Assembly (NCBI RefSeq): GCF_004365175.1
Contig: NZ_SOCE01000001.1
Location: 1,227,154-1,291,153 of the forward strand
Origin: Kribbella voronezhensis
GTDB lineage: Bacteria; Actinomycetota; Actinomycetes; Propionibacteriales; Kribbellaceae
Length of the DNA: 64,000 nt
Direction: 5' to 3'
Numbering within the stretch: position 1 is the stretch's first letter; every line of letters begins with the position of its first letter. A program made the position numbers and the translations under genes. The notes below the pieces were generated by a model. It saw only the letters and a list, made by a program, of their open reading frames with translations, did no database searches and was not told where the DNA came from. Below, piece after piece: positions 47,496 through 58,169 of the stretch.

Positions 47496-48140
47496 TCAGC
47501 GTTGGGGGTCGTCGCTCATGACTGGTTCGGGGAGGGAGCCGGCGTTCCATTCCTCGATGCGCCAGCCGGCTCGGCCGGGGAGGAGGGAGACCCAGTTGCA
47601 GTTGGAGAGGCCGCCGAAGGCGGGCCAGTTGGCTTGGGGGATGCCTAGGAAGAGGCAGATGCCTACGCGGGCCGCCAGGCCGTGGGTGGCTACTACGACG
47701 GTGTCGGAGGGTTCCGCGTGTTCTACGGCGCGTTGGAGGGCCGGGGCGAAGCGGGCGGCTACCTCTTCGACGGTTTCGCCGGCGGTGCCTCGGCGTTGGG
47801 GTTCGCCGGAGCGGATGCGGGCGGCGGCTTCGGGGTGAAGGGCGGCCAGCTCTTCCATCGTCATGCCGGCCCAGTCGTCGACGTTGATCTCGCGGAGAGC
47901 CTCGTCGTACTCGACCTTCAGGCCGGTGAGGGCGGCGAGTTCACCTGCGGTGGCGGCTGCGCGCTGGAGGTCGCTGGAGAACAGGCGCGTGGGCGCGAGC
48001 GAGGCGAGGCGCAGGGCGGCGGCGCGGGCCTGGGCGAGGCCGACATCGTCCAGTGGGATGTCGGCCTGGCCCTGGATCTTGTCCTGCAGGTTCCATTCGG
48101 TCCGGCCGTGCCGCCAGACGATCAGCCGGCCCGCGCTCAT
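47496..48140 (-). CDS. Histidine phosphatase (phosphoglycerate-mutase-like)
   Basis: A 214-residue protein. LIVWRHGRTEWNLQDKIQGQ carries the catalytic RHG motif near residue 10, DLQRAAATAGELA the second Arg, and VVVATHGLAARV the second His. These residues define the two-histidine phosphatase fold. In actinomycetes a member of this family usually follows rsfS and nadD, as here, and some act on glucosyl-3-phosphoglycerate. The ATG overlaps the end of rsfS. The substrate is unknown. Confidence 0.85.
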   Translation of the reverse strand: MSAGRLIVWRHGRTEWNLQDKIQGQADIPLDDVGLAQARAAALRLASLAPTRLFSSDLQRAAATAGELAALTGLKVEYDEALREINVDDWAGMTMEELAALHPEAAARIRSGEPQRRGTAGETVEEVAARFAPALQRAVEHAEPSDTVVVATHGLAARVGICLFLGIPQANWPAFGGLSNCNWVSLLPGRAGWRIEEWNAGSLPEPVMSDDPQR

Positions 48141-48646
48141 TCGGCCGGAGCCGAGGGCGCAGCGAGGTGAGCGTCGGCGGAGACCTCAGAAGCGGAGGCG
48201 TCCGAAGCCGAGCCGTCCGTGGCAGAAGGAGCGTCTTCCTCGCCCGAGCGCGGCAGGACCGGCGCGGGCTCGGGGATCTTGCCGTCGGGGCCGGGGATCG
48301 GGATCAGCGGGCAGTCGCGCCACAGCCGCTCGAGGGAGTAAAAGTTGCGCTCCTCGTCGTGCTGGACGTGGATCACGACCTCGAGGTAGTCCAGCAGCAC
48401 CCAGCGGCCCTCGCGGGCGCCTTCGCGGCGTACCGGTTTGGCGTCGAAGTCGACCCGGAGCTTCTCCTCGATCGCGTCGACGATCGCGCGGACCTGGCGG
48501 TCGTTGGACGCCGAGGCGACCAGGAACGCGTCGGTGATGGCGAGCTGCTCGGAGACGTCGAACGCGAGAACGTTCTCGGCCTTCTTGTCGTGGGCCGCCT
48601 CGGCTGCTGCGGTGAGCAGCTCGACGACGCGTTCGGTGGCAGGCAT
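48137..48646 (-). CDS. rsfS: Ribosome silencing factor RsfS
   Basis: A 169-residue protein. The first 120 residues are the RsfS fold: AENVLAFDVSEQLAITDAFLV, ASNDRQVRAIVDAIEEKL, and EGRWVLLDYLEVVIHVQHDE. It binds ribosomal protein L14 and blocks joining of the subunits when nutrients are scarce. A 45-residue Ser/Ala/Asp-rich tail is an extension typical of some actinomycetes. Start 48646 is seven bases after nadD. Confidence 0.92.
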   Translation of the reverse strand: MPATERVVELLTAAAEAAHDKKAENVLAFDVSEQLAITDAFLVASASNDRQVRAIVDAIEEKLRVDFDAKPVRREGAREGRWVLLDYLEVVIHVQHDEERNFYSLERLWRDCPLIPIPGPDGKIPEPAPVLPRSGEEDAPSATDGSASDASASEVSADAHLAAPSAPAE

Positions 48647-48653
48647 TTGTTCC

Positions 48654-49274
48654 TTACTGATGGTTGATGTAGAGGTCGCGCTTGGCGATGTACTGGACGA
48701 TCCCGTCGGGTACGAGGTACCAGGTCGGGTTGCCTTTGGCGACGCGCCGGCGGCACTCGGTGGACGAGATGGCCAGGGCCGGTACTTCGAGCAGGGTGAC
48801 CCGGTCGGGCGGGAGCTGGTCGAGTGGGAGCTCCAGCGATTCCGTCCCGGGCCGGGTACAGCCGACGAACCGGGCGAGTTTGAACATCTCGTCCACGTCC
48901 CGCCAGGTGAGGATCTGGGCGAGCGCGTCGGCACCGGTGATGAAGAACAGCTCGGCGTCGGGGAACAGCCCGGACAGGTCGCGCAGGGTGTCGATCGTGT
49001 ACGTCGGGCCGGGCCGGTCGATGTCGACCCGGCTGACCGTGAAGCGCGGGTTGGAGGCGGTGGCGATCACCGTCATCAGGTACCGGTCCTCGGCGGGCGA
49101 GACCTCGCGATCCGACTTCTGCCACGGTTGACCAGTCGGGACGAAGATCACCTCGTCCAGGTCGAAGTACGCCTGTACTTCGCTCGCTGCCACCAGGTGG
49201 CCGTGGTGGATGGGGTCGAAGGTACCGCCCATCACGCCGATGCGCCGGCCGGGCCGTACCACGGAGTCCGCCAT
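48654..49274 (-). CDS. nadD: Nicotinate-nucleotide adenylyltransferase
   Basis: A 206-residue enzyme joining nicotinate mononucleotide and ATP to form deamido-[18 protein letters not shown] at residues about 13-27 holds the GxFxPxHxGH nucleotidyltransferase motif, with [15 protein letters not shown] in the middle and [13 protein letters not shown] (the ISST/R motif) near the C-terminus. First gene of the unit nadD-rsfS-phosphatase. Confidence 0.95.
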   Translation of the reverse strand: MADSVVRPGRRIGVMGGTFDPIHHGHLVAASEVQAYFDLDEVIFVPTGQPWQKSDREVSPAEDRYLMTVIATASNPRFTVSRVDIDRPGPTYTIDTLRDLSGLFPDAELFFITGADALAQILTWRDVDEMFKLARFVGCTRPGTESLELPLDQLPPDRVTLLEVPALAISSTECRRRVAKGNPTWYLVPDGIVQYIAKRDLYINHQ

Positions 49275-49287
49275 CGTGTTCAGCCGC

Positions 49288-49446
49288 TCAGCTGTGCGGC
49301 CGGCCCTTGCCCATGATCACCGTGACGGCCAGCAGCGCGACCAGCACGAACAGGGCGAACCCGCCGTACCACCAGGGCGAGATGTGCGACGCCTCGCCGG
49401 CGGCCTCTTCGACAGCCGCCAACTGCGGCAGGAGCAACGTAAGCAT
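49288..49446 (-). CDS. 52-residue membrane protein upstream of nadD
   Basis: The minus strand encodes [18 protein letters not shown], then a single hydrophobic helix ([18 protein letters not shown]) and a short KGRPHS tail. It ends 13 bases before the nadD start and is probably co-transcribed. No function known. Confidence 0.6.
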   Translation of the reverse strand: MLTLLLPQLAAVEEAAGEASHISPWWYGGFALFVLVALLAVTVIMGKGRPHS

Positions 49447-49545
49447 GAGGCGAAGCCTATCTCCTGCCCACCGACAGGAACGCGACCGGTGGCCAGTGGC
49501 GGCCCTCGGAAGGGCGCCGGGCCTGCCGGTCGCGCGGGTGGTGGG

Positions 49546-49674
49546 TCAGCTGTGCCGGATGTAACGGGTCAGCAGCCTGCGCCATGCGGACGGCGCGGCG
49601 GCCGCACGCTGGTGCATGGCGGCGACACGGTGCATCTCGTCGATGTGGGCACGGGCAACTTCAGGGGTGATCAT
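49546..49674 (-). CDS. 42-residue hypothetical protein divergent from the Lrp gene
   Basis: Encodes MITPEVARAHIDEMHRVAAM and a basic helix ending RRLLTRYIRHS. His-rich and amphipathic. It diverges from the Lrp-type regulator across 148 bases and may be its target. No family recognised with certainty. Confidence 0.5.
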   Translation of the reverse strand: MITPEVARAHIDEMHRVAAMHQRAAAAPSAWRRLLTRYIRHS

Positions 49675-49699
49675 GATTCCTTCGCAAGGTCTGTGGACG

Positions 49700-49724
49700 G
49701 TGTCGGAGCGACTGACTCCGACAC
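49700..49724. promoter_or_regulatory. Inverted repeat between the small gene and the Lrp gene
   Basis: GTGTCGGAG and CTCCGACAC form 9-bp arms around seven bases in the shared upstream region, a candidate operator for the Lrp-type regulator. A more A+T-rich stretch (TTCAAATTGTACGATATG) follows and probably holds the promoters. Confidence 0.5.
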
Positions 49725-49822
49725 TTCAAATTGTACGATATGCAGTGTCGTTACACAAACGAATTAAAGGCAGATCGCTTGATCTCCCTACGAATCTGCG
49801 GTGAACGAAGGAGTAACCCAGG

Positions 49823-50272
49823 ATGGATGCGATCGATCGGCAGCTGGTCGAGGCACTGCGGGCGAACGGGCGGTCGAGCTGGGCCGAGCTCGGGCGGGTC
49901 GTCGGCCTGTCCGGGCCGAGCGTCCAGGAGCGGGTGAAACGGCTGGAGGACCGCGGCGTACTGCTCGGCTACCGGGCCGTCGTGGCGCCGGACCAGGTCG
50001 GGCTGGGGACGAGCGCGCTGATCGGGCTGTTCCAGCGCGACGACGTGGAGACCGACGACATCGTCGAAGGCGTGCGGCAGATCGAGGCGGTCGAGGACTG
50101 CTGGTTCGTGGCGGGCGACCAGGAGCTGGTGGTGAAGGTCCGGGTGCCGGACGTGACGCAGTTGGAGGCGGTGGTCGGCAGCCTGCGCCGCGTCAACGGC
50201 GTGGTCCGCACCCGCACCACGGTCGTCCTCTCCACCCGCTGGGAAGCCCGCCCCGCTCCCCTGCCCGACTGA
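49823..50272 (+). CDS. Lrp/AsnC-family transcriptional regulator
   Basis: A 149-residue protein; GAAGGAG precedes the ATG. The winged helix reads DAIDRQLVEALRANGRSSWAE, then LSGPSVQERVKRLEDRGV. The RAM ligand-binding domain (ALIGLFQRDDVETDDIV, CWFVAGDQELVVKVRVPD) follows. It likely responds to an amino acid and regulates the divergent small gene or itself. Confidence 0.9.
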   Translation: MDAIDRQLVEALRANGRSSWAELGRVVGLSGPSVQERVKRLEDRGVLLGYRAVVAPDQVGLGTSALIGLFQRDDVETDDIVEGVRQIEAVEDCWFVAGDQELVVKVRVPDVTQLEAVVGSLRRVNGVVRTRTTVVLSTRWEARPAPLPD

Positions 50273-50281
50273 CAGCCCGTA

Positions 50282-51496
50282 CTACGTGGCCTTCGGCTGG
50301 CCGCCATTGGACAGCTGAGCTGGACTGGACAGTACTGCGGGGTCTCGGCGCGTGTAGAGGACCGCACCGGCACCCAGAGCGAGCAGAGCGGCTGCCGGGT
50401 AGAGGACCCGAGGGGCGTGTTCGTAGACGGTGCCGCCGATGGCGGGTGCCAGGAACATGCCGCTGATGGAAGCAGCGGCGTACAGGCTGGAGAAGCGGCC
50501 GACCATGCCTTCCGGCGCAGCGTCTGCGACATGCGCGGTTGCTGTCGGCTTGTAGAGCATCTCCCCCGCTGTGATGAACGCAGCCGCGACGACAGCGCCA
50601 CCGAGCACCGGCCAGACACCCAGCGCCGCATAGCCGAGCCCGACGAGCACGACCCCGACAGCGATCACCCGCAGCGCGTGATGGCCGCGGAGGTGAACAG
50701 CGAGCGGCGCCTCGAGTACGACGATGATCACTGAGCTCAGACCGATCAGTACGCCGTACGCCACCGCAGGCGAGCCGGCGTCGTGCAGTAGCAGCGGCAC
50801 GGTGGCGTAGAGCTGCCGGTACACCGTGTCGACCACCACGATCGCCCCTAGCAGCACCAGCACGGATCGGTCGCGCAGGAGCGCTCTCCACACGCCAGAA
50901 ACCACAGCGGTCGCCGTGCGCACGCCCGCTGGCACATACCGCCACACCACGGCTGCCAGCACCAGACTGCTCACGGCGTCGATCACGAAGACCAGGGAGA
51001 AGTCGTACGCCGCCAGCAGGCCGCCGAGCGGAGGGCCGATCGTGAAGCCGGCATTGCTCGCCGAACGCGACAGTGCGATCCCCTCGCGACGCCGTTCAGC
51101 GGGGAGCGCTGTCGCGACCAGACCGCTCAGGTTGGGCCTACTGGCGCCGCCACACAGTCCGGCGACCGCTGCCAGCGCAGGGAGCGCCACCGTCGGCACT
51201 ACAGGCATCGCGAGACACGCTGCCGCCCAGGCGAGCTGACTGCCCACAGCAGCAGTACGCAGGCCGAAACGGTCACCGACCCAGCCACCGCTGAGGTTGC
51301 CGAACAACAGCCCCACGCCGTACGCCGAAGCCGCCAGGCCGGCCCGTTGCGCCGACAGACCGCGGTCCTGCACCAGATAGAGCGTCAGGTAGATCCACGC
51401 CAGCGACCCGGCCGAGCTGACCAACTGCCCGGCCATCACCGCCTTCAGCCACCCGGGCAACTCCCCTATCCGCCGCCAGTAACCGCGCATTGACAA
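50282..51496 (-). CDS. MFS transporter (drug-efflux type)
   Basis: A 404-residue, 12-helix protein. The loop GGWVGDRFGLRTAAV between helices 2 and 3 is the MFS signature, and SRSASNAGFTIGPPLGG matches the motif in helix 5 of the drug-efflux branch. It lies tail to tail with the Lrp gene and diverges from the HxlR-type gene. Substrate unknown. Confidence 0.85.
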   Translation of the reverse strand: MSMRGYWRRIGELPGWLKAVMAGQLVSSAGSLAWIYLTLYLVQDRGLSAQRAGLAASAYGVGLLFGNLSGGWVGDRFGLRTAAVGSQLAWAAACLAMPVVPTVALPALAAVAGLCGGASRPNLSGLVATALPAERRREGIALSRSASNAGFTIGPPLGGLLAAYDFSLVFVIDAVSSLVLAAVVWRYVPAGVRTATAVVSGVWRALLRDRSVLVLLGAIVVVDTVYRQLYATVPLLLHDAGSPAVAYGVLIGLSSVIIVVLEAPLAVHLRGHHALRVIAVGVVLVGLGYAALGVWPVLGGAVVAAAFITAGEMLYKPTATAHVADAAPEGMVGRFSSLYAAASISGMFLAPAIGGTVYEHAPRVLYPAAALLALGAGAVLYTRRDPAVLSSPAQLSNGGQPKAT

Positions 51497-51572
51497 CCCC
51501 CGGGTTCTAGTGAGTTCCTGTTAGGAACTTAATCCGCCGGATAGCGTGGTGGCAACCTGATAGGAGGGTCCT

Positions 51573-52463
51573 GTGCGGCGCAGCAGCTATTCGCCGGAGC
51601 CCGATTGTGCGATCGCGCAGTCTCTCGCGGTGATCGGCGACGGCTGGGAACTCCTGATCGTCCGCGATCTCGCCCGCGGGGTCGATCGGTTCGACCTGCT
51701 GGCCGAATCGCTGCAGATCTCCCGGAAGGTGCTGACCGAGCGCCTCAACGGCCTGCTCGACAGCGGGATCGTGGACCGTACGGCGTACCAGGAGCACCCG
51801 ACGCGGTACGCCTACCACCTCACTGCACGCGGCAAGGCCCTGCTCCCGGTGCTCGTCGCCCTGCAGGACTGGGGCGATCGCTGGCTCCTCGGCGACGGCG
51901 AACTCACCGGCACCAACGCCGCCGACGACGCCCCGGCCCATCGCGTCCACGAGCTGACGGGACGCCGGATCCCTGCCGATCTCTTGCTCCCGGCAACAAA
52001 CGCAAACGCCGTACTGCGTGACGTGGTTGCCGCCGACGCCAACGCGACGGTGATCTTCGGCTACCCGGCGACGGGCCGCCCGTCACCGCTGCCGGCGAAC
52101 TGGGCCGACATCGCGGGCACGGCGGGATGCACCCTGGAGAACAGACTGTTCGCAGAGCGCGCCACGGACTTCGCAGCTGCCGGCATCGCAGTACACGGTG
52201 TCAGCACGCAACGCCCCGACGAGCATGAGGCCTTTGCGAAGGCAGAGAACATCCCTCATCCGCTGCTGTCCGACACCGACCTGACCTTGGCCGCCGCGCT
52301 CCGGCTACCGACCTTCCGCGCCGGTGGATACGAGCGATTGAAGCGGATCGTCCTGGTGGCAGCGCCGGATCGGACCATCGCAGCGGTCCGCTACCCCGTG
52401 ACCGACATCCCCGAGGCAGTCAGCTGGGCCTTCGACACGGCCCGCCGACTGGCGACGGGATGA
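51573..52463 (+). CDS. HxlR-type regulator fused to a peroxiredoxin-like domain
   Basis: A 296-residue fusion starting at GTG after AGGAGG. Residues 1-110 are an HxlR winged helix with an early Cys (SPEPDCAIAQSLAVIGDGWEL, LTERLNGLLDSGIVDR). Residues about 150-296 are a thioredoxin-fold peroxiredoxin with GCTLEN as the likely peroxidatic Cys site, then GISTQ-like HGVSTQRPDEHEAF. HxlR proteins sense aldehydes or oxidants through Cys, so a redox-sensing role fits. Diverges from the MFS exporter across 76 bases and may regulate it. Confidence 0.8.
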   Translation: MRRSSYSPEPDCAIAQSLAVIGDGWELLIVRDLARGVDRFDLLAESLQISRKVLTERLNGLLDSGIVDRTAYQEHPTRYAYHLTARGKALLPVLVALQDWGDRWLLGDGELTGTNAADDAPAHRVHELTGRRIPADLLLPATNANAVLRDVVAADANATVIFGYPATGRPSPLPANWADIAGTAGCTLENRLFAERATDFAAAGIAVHGVSTQRPDEHEAFAKAENIPHPLLSDTDLTLAAALRLPTFRAGGYERLKRIVLVAAPDRTIAAVRYPVTDIPEAVSWAFDTARRLATG

Positions 52464-53155
52464 CAGCGGTCGAGGTCTGGTGGGCGAAGATCAGTGACGT
52501 CCGCTGGGAACTCGTCGCGGAGCTCGACGCGGCCGAGCGCGGGCGACTAGCGGCGTACGCGCGGCAAGAGGACAAGGACCGCTTCCTGCTCGGCTGCGCG
52601 GTGACGCGTCGGGTGCTCGGGATGCACCTGATGATTCCGCCGGCCGACGTGCGGCTCGACCGGACCTGCGACGACTGCGGCCGCCCCCACGGCAAGGTCC
52701 GCACGCACGAGATGGAGCTGTCCGTCTCACACTCGGGCGACCTGATCGCGGTCGCCTTTCACCCCAGTACGCCGGTCGGCCTCGACGTGGAGAAGGTGGA
52801 TCCCGGGATCGACGCGGACTCGCTGGCCACGGTGAGCCTGGCCGAGGTGGAGGCGAAGGAACTCGCGAAGTACGAGCCGGCGGATCGGGCGCGCGCCTTC
52901 ACGACGTACTGGACGCGCAAGGAGGCCGTCGTGAAAGCGACCGGGGACGGGATGCGGGCCGACCTGCGTCGCGTCGTCGTCAGCTCACCCGAGCAGCCGG
53001 CCGCCCTGCTGAGATGGCCCGGGTACGCGGGGCGCGTGCGACTCGTCGACCTCGAGGCCGGTTCCGACTACGCGGCCGCGCTCGCGGTCCTCACCGGCGA
53101 CCCGGTCACCGTCCACTCGATCGACGCCGCTCCCCTGCTGAAGCAGACCGCCTAG
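52460..53155 (+). CDS. 4'-phosphopantetheinyl transferase
   Basis: A 231-residue Sfp-type enzyme that attaches phosphopantetheine to carrier proteins. [23 protein letters not shown] (metal-binding Asp and Glu) and [16 protein letters not shown] are the family motifs, in order. Starts within the stop codon of the HxlR fusion. Its stop overlaps that of the convergent proA by two bases. Confidence 0.92.
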   Translation: MTAVEVWWAKISDVRWELVAELDAAERGRLAAYARQEDKDRFLLGCAVTRRVLGMHLMIPPADVRLDRTCDDCGRPHGKVRTHEMELSVSHSGDLIAVAFHPSTPVGLDVEKVDPGIDADSLATVSLAEVEAKELAKYEPADRARAFTTYWTRKEAVVKATGDGMRADLRRVVVSSPEQPAALLRWPGYAGRVRLVDLEAGSDYAAALAVLTGDPVTVHSIDAAPLLKQTA

Positions 53156-54396
53156 TCGCGGATCTGGCCCTCGCCGATCACGACGTACTTCGTCGACGTC
53201 ATCTCCGGCAGTCCCATCGGCCCCCGCGCGTGCAGCTTCTGGGTCGAGATCCCGATCTCGGCGCCGAACCCGAACTCGCCGCCGTCGGTGAACCGGGTGC
53301 TCGCGTTGACCACCACCGCGGCCGAGTCGACCGCCTGGACGAAGCGTCGCGCCGCCGCCTGCGATTTGGTGATGATCGCCTCGGTGTGACTCGAGCTGTA
53401 CTTGCGGATGTGCTCGACCGCGGCCTCCAGCGACGGCACCACGGCCGCCGACAGATCCAGCGAGTTGTACTCCGCGCCGAAGTCCTCGTCGGTCGCCGGG
53501 ACAATGTCCTTGCCCGCAGCAACAACCGCCGGGTCGCCGTGGACGGTCACACCCGCGTCGGCCAGCGCGGGCAGCGCGGCGGCCAGGAACTCATCGGCGA
53601 CATCCGCGTGCACCAGCAGGGATTCGGCCGCGTTGCAGACACTCGGCCGCTGGGTCTTCGCGTTCAGCAGGATGGTCAGCGCGAGGTCCAGATCGGCCTC
53701 GGCATCGACGTACACGTGGCAGTTGCCGACCCCGGTCTCGATCACCGGCACGGTCGACTCCGACACCACCGTCTGGATCAGCCCGGCACCCCCGCGCGGG
53801 ATCAGTACGTCGACGAACCCGCGCGCCTGCATGAGTTCCTTGACCGCGGCGCGATCGCCCGGCACGCCCTGGATCACGTCGGCAGGGAGCCCGGCCGACG
53901 CGGCGGCGGACCGCAGTACGTCGATGATCGCGGCGTTCGACGCGGCCGCCGAGGACGAACCGCGCAGCAGCACGGCGTTGCCCGACTTGAGGCAGATCCC
54001 GGCGGCATCGGCCGTCACGTTCGGACGCGCTTCATAGATGATGCCGACCACGCCGAAAGGCACCCGGACCTGGCGGAGCTCGAGCCCGTTCGGCAGCGTG
54101 TACCCGCGGACGACCTCGCCCACCGGGTCGACCAGCCCGGCAAGCTGTGCGAGCCCGGCGGCCATCGCGTCCACCCGGCCCGCATCGAGCGCCAACCGGT
54201 CCACCGTCGACTCCGGCGTACCGGCTTCGCGCGCGGCGGCGACATCCTTCGCGTTGGCCGCGACGATGGTGTCCGCGTTCTCGCGCAACGCGGCCGCCAT
54301 GGCGTGCAGCGCGGCATCCTTGGTCGCGCGCGAGGCCGCGGACAACGCGTACGACGCCTCGCGGGCCTGCCGGCAGATTTCGATGATCTCGCTCAC
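53152..54396 (-). CDS. proA: Gamma-glutamyl phosphate reductase
   Basis: A 414-residue enzyme of the aldehyde-dehydrogenase superfamily, second step of proline synthesis. Visible landmarks are [31 protein letters not shown], and the catalytic Cys in [18 protein letters not shown] at 54396 is chosen because [19 protein letters not shown] matches the family start. Lies 43 bases after proB. Confidence 0.95.
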   Translation of the reverse strand: MSEIIEICRQAREASYALSAASRATKDAALHAMAAALRENADTIVAANAKDVAAAREAGTPESTVDRLALDAGRVDAMAAGLAQLAGLVDPVGEVVRGYTLPNGLELRQVRVPFGVVGIIYEARPNVTADAAGICLKSGNAVLLRGSSSAAASNAAIIDVLRSAAASAGLPADVIQGVPGDRAAVKELMQARGFVDVLIPRGGAGLIQTVVSESTVPVIETGVGNCHVYVDAEADLDLALTILLNAKTQRPSVCNAAESLLVHADVADEFLAAALPALADAGVTVHGDPAVVAAGKDIVPATDEDFGAEYNSLDLSAAVVPSLEAAVEHIRKYSSSHTEAIITKSQAAARRFVQAVDSAAVVVNASTRFTDGGEFGFGAEIGISTQKLHARGPMGLPEMTSTKYVVIGEGQIRD

Positions 54397-54439
54397 CCAC
54401 CCATCGTAGGACGAGGCGATACGAGCGTGCGTCGGCGTC

Positions 54440-55561
54440 TCAGAGCAGAACGAGGTCGTCGCGGTGGACCACCTCACGCTCGTACGCCGCGCCGAGTTCG
54501 CGGGCCAGGTCGCGGGTGGAGCGACCGAGGAGGTCGGGGAGCTCGGCGGCGTCGTAGTTGACCAGGCCGCGCGCGATCACCACTCCCGCGGGTGACACGA
54601 GGTCGACCGGATCGCCTGCGGAGAAGGTGCCCTCGACCGCACTGATGCCGGCTGGGAGAAGGGAGGACCGGCGTTCTATGACAGCGCGGACCGCGCCGTC
54701 GTCGAGTTGGAGGCGGCCTTGTCCGGAGGTGGCGTGGGCCAGCCAGAGCAGCCGGGTCTTGCGACGGCGCCCGGTCGGGTGGAAGAGCGTGCCGACCGGC
54801 TCGCCGCGCAACGCCTCACCGACCCGGCCGGCCGAAGTGAGAACGACCGGAATCCCTGCCTCGGTGGCGATCGCGGCCGCTTCGACCTTGGTCTGCATAC
54901 CGCCGGTGCCGACGCCGGACGAGCCGGTGCGGCCGATCTTGAGCGGCAAGAGATCGGCCGGGCCGCGGACGTCGGTGATCATCGTCGTCCCGGGTTTGCG
55001 CGGATCCCCGTCGTACAGGCCGTCCACGTCCGACAGCAGAACCAGCAGGTCGGTGTGGACCAAGTGGCTGGTCAACGCGGCCAGGCGGTCGTTGTCGCCG
55101 AAGCGGATCTCGGTGGTCGCGACCGTGTCGTTCTCGTTCACGATCGGGACGACGCCGAGCTCCAGCAGGCGCGCGAAAGTCCGGTAGGCATTGCGATAGT
55201 GGCTGCGCCGGGTGACGTCGTCGACGGTCAGCAAGACCTGGCCGACCTTGAGGCCGTGGGCCGCGAAGGCGTCGCTGTAGCGAGCCATCAGCAGTCCTTG
55301 GCCGACCGAGGCCGCCGCCTGCTGGGTGGCGAGATCCTTCGGCCGCGAGCGCAACCCCATCGGGGCCAGCCCGGCCGCGATCGCACCGGACGAGACGAGC
55401 ACGACCTCCGTGCCCTTCACCCGCCGGGCAGCGATCGCGTCCACCAGCAGACGCAACCGCTCCAGGTCGATCCGGCCGCGCTGGGTCAACGACGACGAGC
55501 CGACCTTCACCACGATCCGCGCAGCCTTGACGACCTCTGGACGGTGCAACAGGTCCCGCAT
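54440..55561 (-). CDS. proB: Glutamate 5-kinase
   Basis: A 373-residue enzyme, first step of proline synthesis. The kinase domain starts [18 protein letters not shown] and includes [27 protein letters not shown] and [12 protein letters not shown]. The C-terminal PUA domain ([18 protein letters not shown]) is present, as in the long form of the enzyme. In the obgE-proB-proA order typical of actinomycetes. Confidence 0.96.
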   Translation of the reverse strand: MRDLLHRPEVVKAARIVVKVGSSSLTQRGRIDLERLRLLVDAIAARRVKGTEVVLVSSGAIAAGLAPMGLRSRPKDLATQQAAASVGQGLLMARYSDAFAAHGLKVGQVLLTVDDVTRRSHYRNAYRTFARLLELGVVPIVNENDTVATTEIRFGDNDRLAALTSHLVHTDLLVLLSDVDGLYDGDPRKPGTTMITDVRGPADLLPLKIGRTGSSGVGTGGMQTKVEAAAIATEAGIPVVLTSAGRVGEALRGEPVGTLFHPTGRRRKTRLLWLAHATSGQGRLQLDDGAVRAVIERRSSLLPAGISAVEGTFSAGDPVDLVSPAGVVIARGLVNYDAAELPDLLGRSTRDLARELGAAYEREVVHRDDLVLL

Positions 55562-55618
55562 CAGTCTTCCTGACTCAGTGGGCGCATCAGCGGGGCCGGC
55601 GTCGTCGACGGCCTCCGG

Positions 55619-57262
55619 TCATGCGTTCTGGTTGTTGCTCTCAGCATCGATATCGATGATCTCACCGGCGGCGAACCGACGCTCGGCCTCCAGCTCTTCG
55701 GCGGCGGCCAGCTCGCGAGCCTGTTTGCGCGCGAGCCGCTCGGCGGCCTTCTGAGCCGCCTTCGCCTCCGCCGGTGTCAGGTCGACCTCGTCCTCGACCC
55801 AGCCCTTCCCGTACTCCGACAGGTCGGCCGGGCGCTCGAGCTGGCCCTCCCGCCGCAGGTGGTACTCGTAGTCCTTCTCCTTGCGGCGCTGCGCCGCGGG
55901 GCGATCCTCGTCCAGTCGCTGGTCCTCGCCGCGGCGCGCCAGCAGTTCCGCACCGGCCTGGACCTCGGGGGCGAAGTCGAAGACGACCGCGTTCGGGCCG
56001 TCACCGATCGACACCGCGTCGCCCGCCACCGCGCCCAGCTCGAGCAGTTGACGCTCGACCCCGAGCCGGTTCAGCCGGTCCGCCAGATAGCCGGTCGCTT
56101 CGGCGTTGTTGAAGTCGGTCTGCCGGACCCAGCGCTCGGGCTTCTCACCCTGGATCAGCCAGCCACCGTCCGGGGTCTTCTTGACCTTGAACTCCTGGCC
56201 GCCGGTCGCGCGCGGACGCAGGATGATCCGGGTGTTGTCCGGCTTCTCCTCCTCGGCGCGGCGCTTGGCGACGATCTCGGCCATCGCGAACTTCAGCGCG
56301 TCGAGGCCTTCGTGGCTCGCGGTCGAGATCGAGAACACCTTCAGGCCGCGCTCCTCGAGCTCGGCCGTCACCATCTCGGCGATCTCCTTGGCGTCCGGCA
56401 CGTCCACCTTGTTCAGCGCGACCAGTCGCGGCCGGTCCTCCAGGCCACCGTGCGCCGCGAGCTCGGCCTCGATCACGTCGAGGTCGCTCAGCGGGTCCCG
56501 GCCGGGCTCGTACGTCGCGCAGTCGATCACGTGCACCAGAGCCGCACAGCGCTCCACGTGCCGCAGGAAGTCGTGCCCGAGCCCGCGTCCCTCGCTAGCA
56601 CCCTCGATCAGGCCGGGCACGTCGGCCACGGTGAAGATGTGCTCACCGGCGACGACGACCCCCAGGTTCGGGATCAGGGTGGTGAAGGGGTAGTCCGCGA
56701 TCTTCGGGCGGGCCCGGCTGATCGCGGCGATCAGGGACGACTTGCCCGCGCTCGGGAAGCCGACCAGACCGATGTCGGCGACGACCTTGAGTTCGAGGAC
56801 GATCGTGCGCTCTTCGCCGTCTTCACCGAGCAGGGCGAACCCGGGGGCCTTGCGGCTGGAGCTCGCCAGCGCCGCGTTTCCCAGACCGCCCTTGCCGCCG
56901 GCGGCCGCGACGTACTCCGCGCCGTGGCCGACCAGGTCGGCGAGGACCTCGCCTTCCGGCGTACTGACCACTGTGCCGTCGGGGACGGGCAGGATGATGT
57001 CGCCGCCCTTGCTGCCGGCCTGGTGATCGCCCTTGCCCTGCGTGCCGTTCGGGGCCGAACGGTGCGAGGAGCGGTGGTAGTCCACCAGCGTGGTCTGGTC
57101 GAGATCGACGCGCAGGATGACGCTGCCGCCGTCACCGCCGTTGCCGCCGTCCGGACCACCGAGTGGCTTGAACTTCTCGCTGTGCACCGAGGCGCAGCCG
57201 TTTCCGCCGTTGCCACCGGTGACGTGCACCGTGACACGGTCGACAAAGCTGGGGATCGCCAT
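55619..57262 (-). CDS. obgE: GTPase ObgE/CgtA
   Basis: A 547-residue protein. The Obg fold with its glycine repeats ([28 protein letters not shown]) spans 1-160. The GTPase domain has [28 protein letters not shown] and NKVD. An OCT domain at about 350-430 is followed by a charged tail. It couples GTP state to ribosome assembly and stress. Directly after rpmA, as in most bacteria. Confidence 0.97.
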   Translation of the reverse strand: MAIPSFVDRVTVHVTGGNGGNGCASVHSEKFKPLGGPDGGNGGDGGSVILRVDLDQTTLVDYHRSSHRSAPNGTQGKGDHQAGSKGGDIILPVPDGTVVSTPEGEVLADLVGHGAEYVAAAGGKGGLGNAALASSSRKAPGFALLGEDGEERTIVLELKVVADIGLVGFPSAGKSSLIAAISRARPKIADYPFTTLIPNLGVVVAGEHIFTVADVPGLIEGASEGRGLGHDFLRHVERCAALVHVIDCATYEPGRDPLSDLDVIEAELAAHGGLEDRPRLVALNKVDVPDAKEIAEMVTAELEERGLKVFSISTASHEGLDALKFAMAEIVAKRRAEEEKPDNTRIILRPRATGGQEFKVKKTPDGGWLIQGEKPERWVRQTDFNNAEATGYLADRLNRLGVERQLLELGAVAGDAVSIGDGPNAVVFDFAPEVQAGAELLARRGEDQRLDEDRPAAQRRKEKDYEYHLRREGQLERPADLSEYGKGWVEDEVDLTPAEAKAAQKAAERLARKQARELAAAEELEAERRFAAGEIIDIDAESNNQNA

Positions 57263-57449
57263 CGGTGTTCAACTTCCTGCTGGGTGAATGCTGTACCGCG
57301 CCCGCCGAAACGAGCGCCCTTCCTGCTGCCGTACTACGCCCCGCCGGGGCGGAACGCCTTCTTACATAGCCGAAGGGCGGGTCGCGCTATTCCGCGACCC
57401 GCCCTTTCGACAACTACTGCAAAGGCTTCAGTATCTCCGGGTGGCGAAA

Positions 57450-57710
57450 TTACTCCGCCGGGGCCGGGACGATGTTGACGACGCGACGCCCGCGACGGGT
57501 GCCGAACTCGACGTGGCCCTCGGCCAGCGCGAACAGGGTGTCGTCGCCACCACGGCCGACCAGGTTGCCCGGGTGGAAGTGGGTGCCGCGCTGGCGGACG
57601 ATGATCTCGCCGGCGTTGACCAGCTGGCCACCGAAGCGCTTCACGCCGAGCCGCTGTGCGTTGGAGTCGCGACCGTTACGGGTCGACGCTGCTCCCTTTT
57701 TGTGTGCCAT
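57450..57710 (-). CDS. rpmA: 50S ribosomal protein L27
   Basis: An 86-residue protein opening [20 protein letters not shown], with [18 protein letters not shown]; the standard L27 sequence and length. It starts 12 bases after rplU. Confidence 0.98.
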   Translation of the reverse strand: MAHKKGAASTRNGRDSNAQRLGVKRFGGQLVNAGEIIVRQRGTHFHPGNLVGRGGDDTLFALAEGHVEFGTRRGRRVVNIVPAPAE

Positions 57711-57722
57711 GTCTGTCTCAGC

Positions 57723-58040
57723 TCACTTCTTCTTGGCGTCGATCGCGGTGACCTTGACCTGGGTGTAGTGCTGGCGGTGCCCCTGGCGCTTGCGGTAACC
57801 GGTCTTGTTCTTGTACTTGAGGATGTTGATCTTCGGGCCCTTGGTGCGGCCGAGGACCTCGGCCGATACGGCCACCTTGGACAAAGCGGCGGCATCGGCC
57901 GTCACGGTGTCGCCATCGACGACGAGGACTGCGGGCAACGACACCGTGTCGCCGACCTGATCAGTCAGGCTGTCGATCTCGATGACATCGCCGACGGCGA
58001 CCTTCTGCTGGGTGCCGCCACTGCGCACGATCGCGTACAC
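57723..58040 (-). CDS. rplU: 50S ribosomal protein L21
   Basis: About 105 residues: [21 protein letters not shown] at the start and [20 protein letters not shown] near the end identify L21. The GTG at 58040 agrees with the usual start; a GTG 12 bases upstream is possible. Confidence 0.97.
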   Translation of the reverse strand: MYAIVRSGGTQQKVAVGDVIEIDSLTDQVGDTVSLPAVLVVDGDTVTADAAALSKVAVSAEVLGRTKGPKINILKYKNKTGYRKRQGHRQHYTQVKVTAIDAKKK

Positions 58041-58125
58041 CGTGGATCTCACTCTCTGTTTGTTCGGAAGTCTTACGGGGCCTGCACAGACCTACTGGTG
58101 CGGCCCACACAAAGGAGGCACGCGA

Positions 58126-58160
58126 GACGCGCGCCGAAGGACAAGAATACGGCGCGCGTC
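58126..58160. terminator. GC-rich hairpin between rne and rplU
   Basis: GACGCGCGCCG and its exact complement form an 11-bp stem around 13 bases, just after the rne stop. Probably a terminator or processing hairpin that separates rne from the rplU-rpmA-obgE transcript. There is only a weak T-run. Confidence 0.6.
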
Positions 58161-58169
58161 ACGAGTGGG

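Noticed and set aside
53014..54561. 515-residue plus-strand frame opposite proA
   Set aside because: Shadow of proA, which matches its family over its full length.
55859..57478. 539-residue plus-strand frame opposite obgE
   Set aside because: Shadow of obgE; no motifs of its own.
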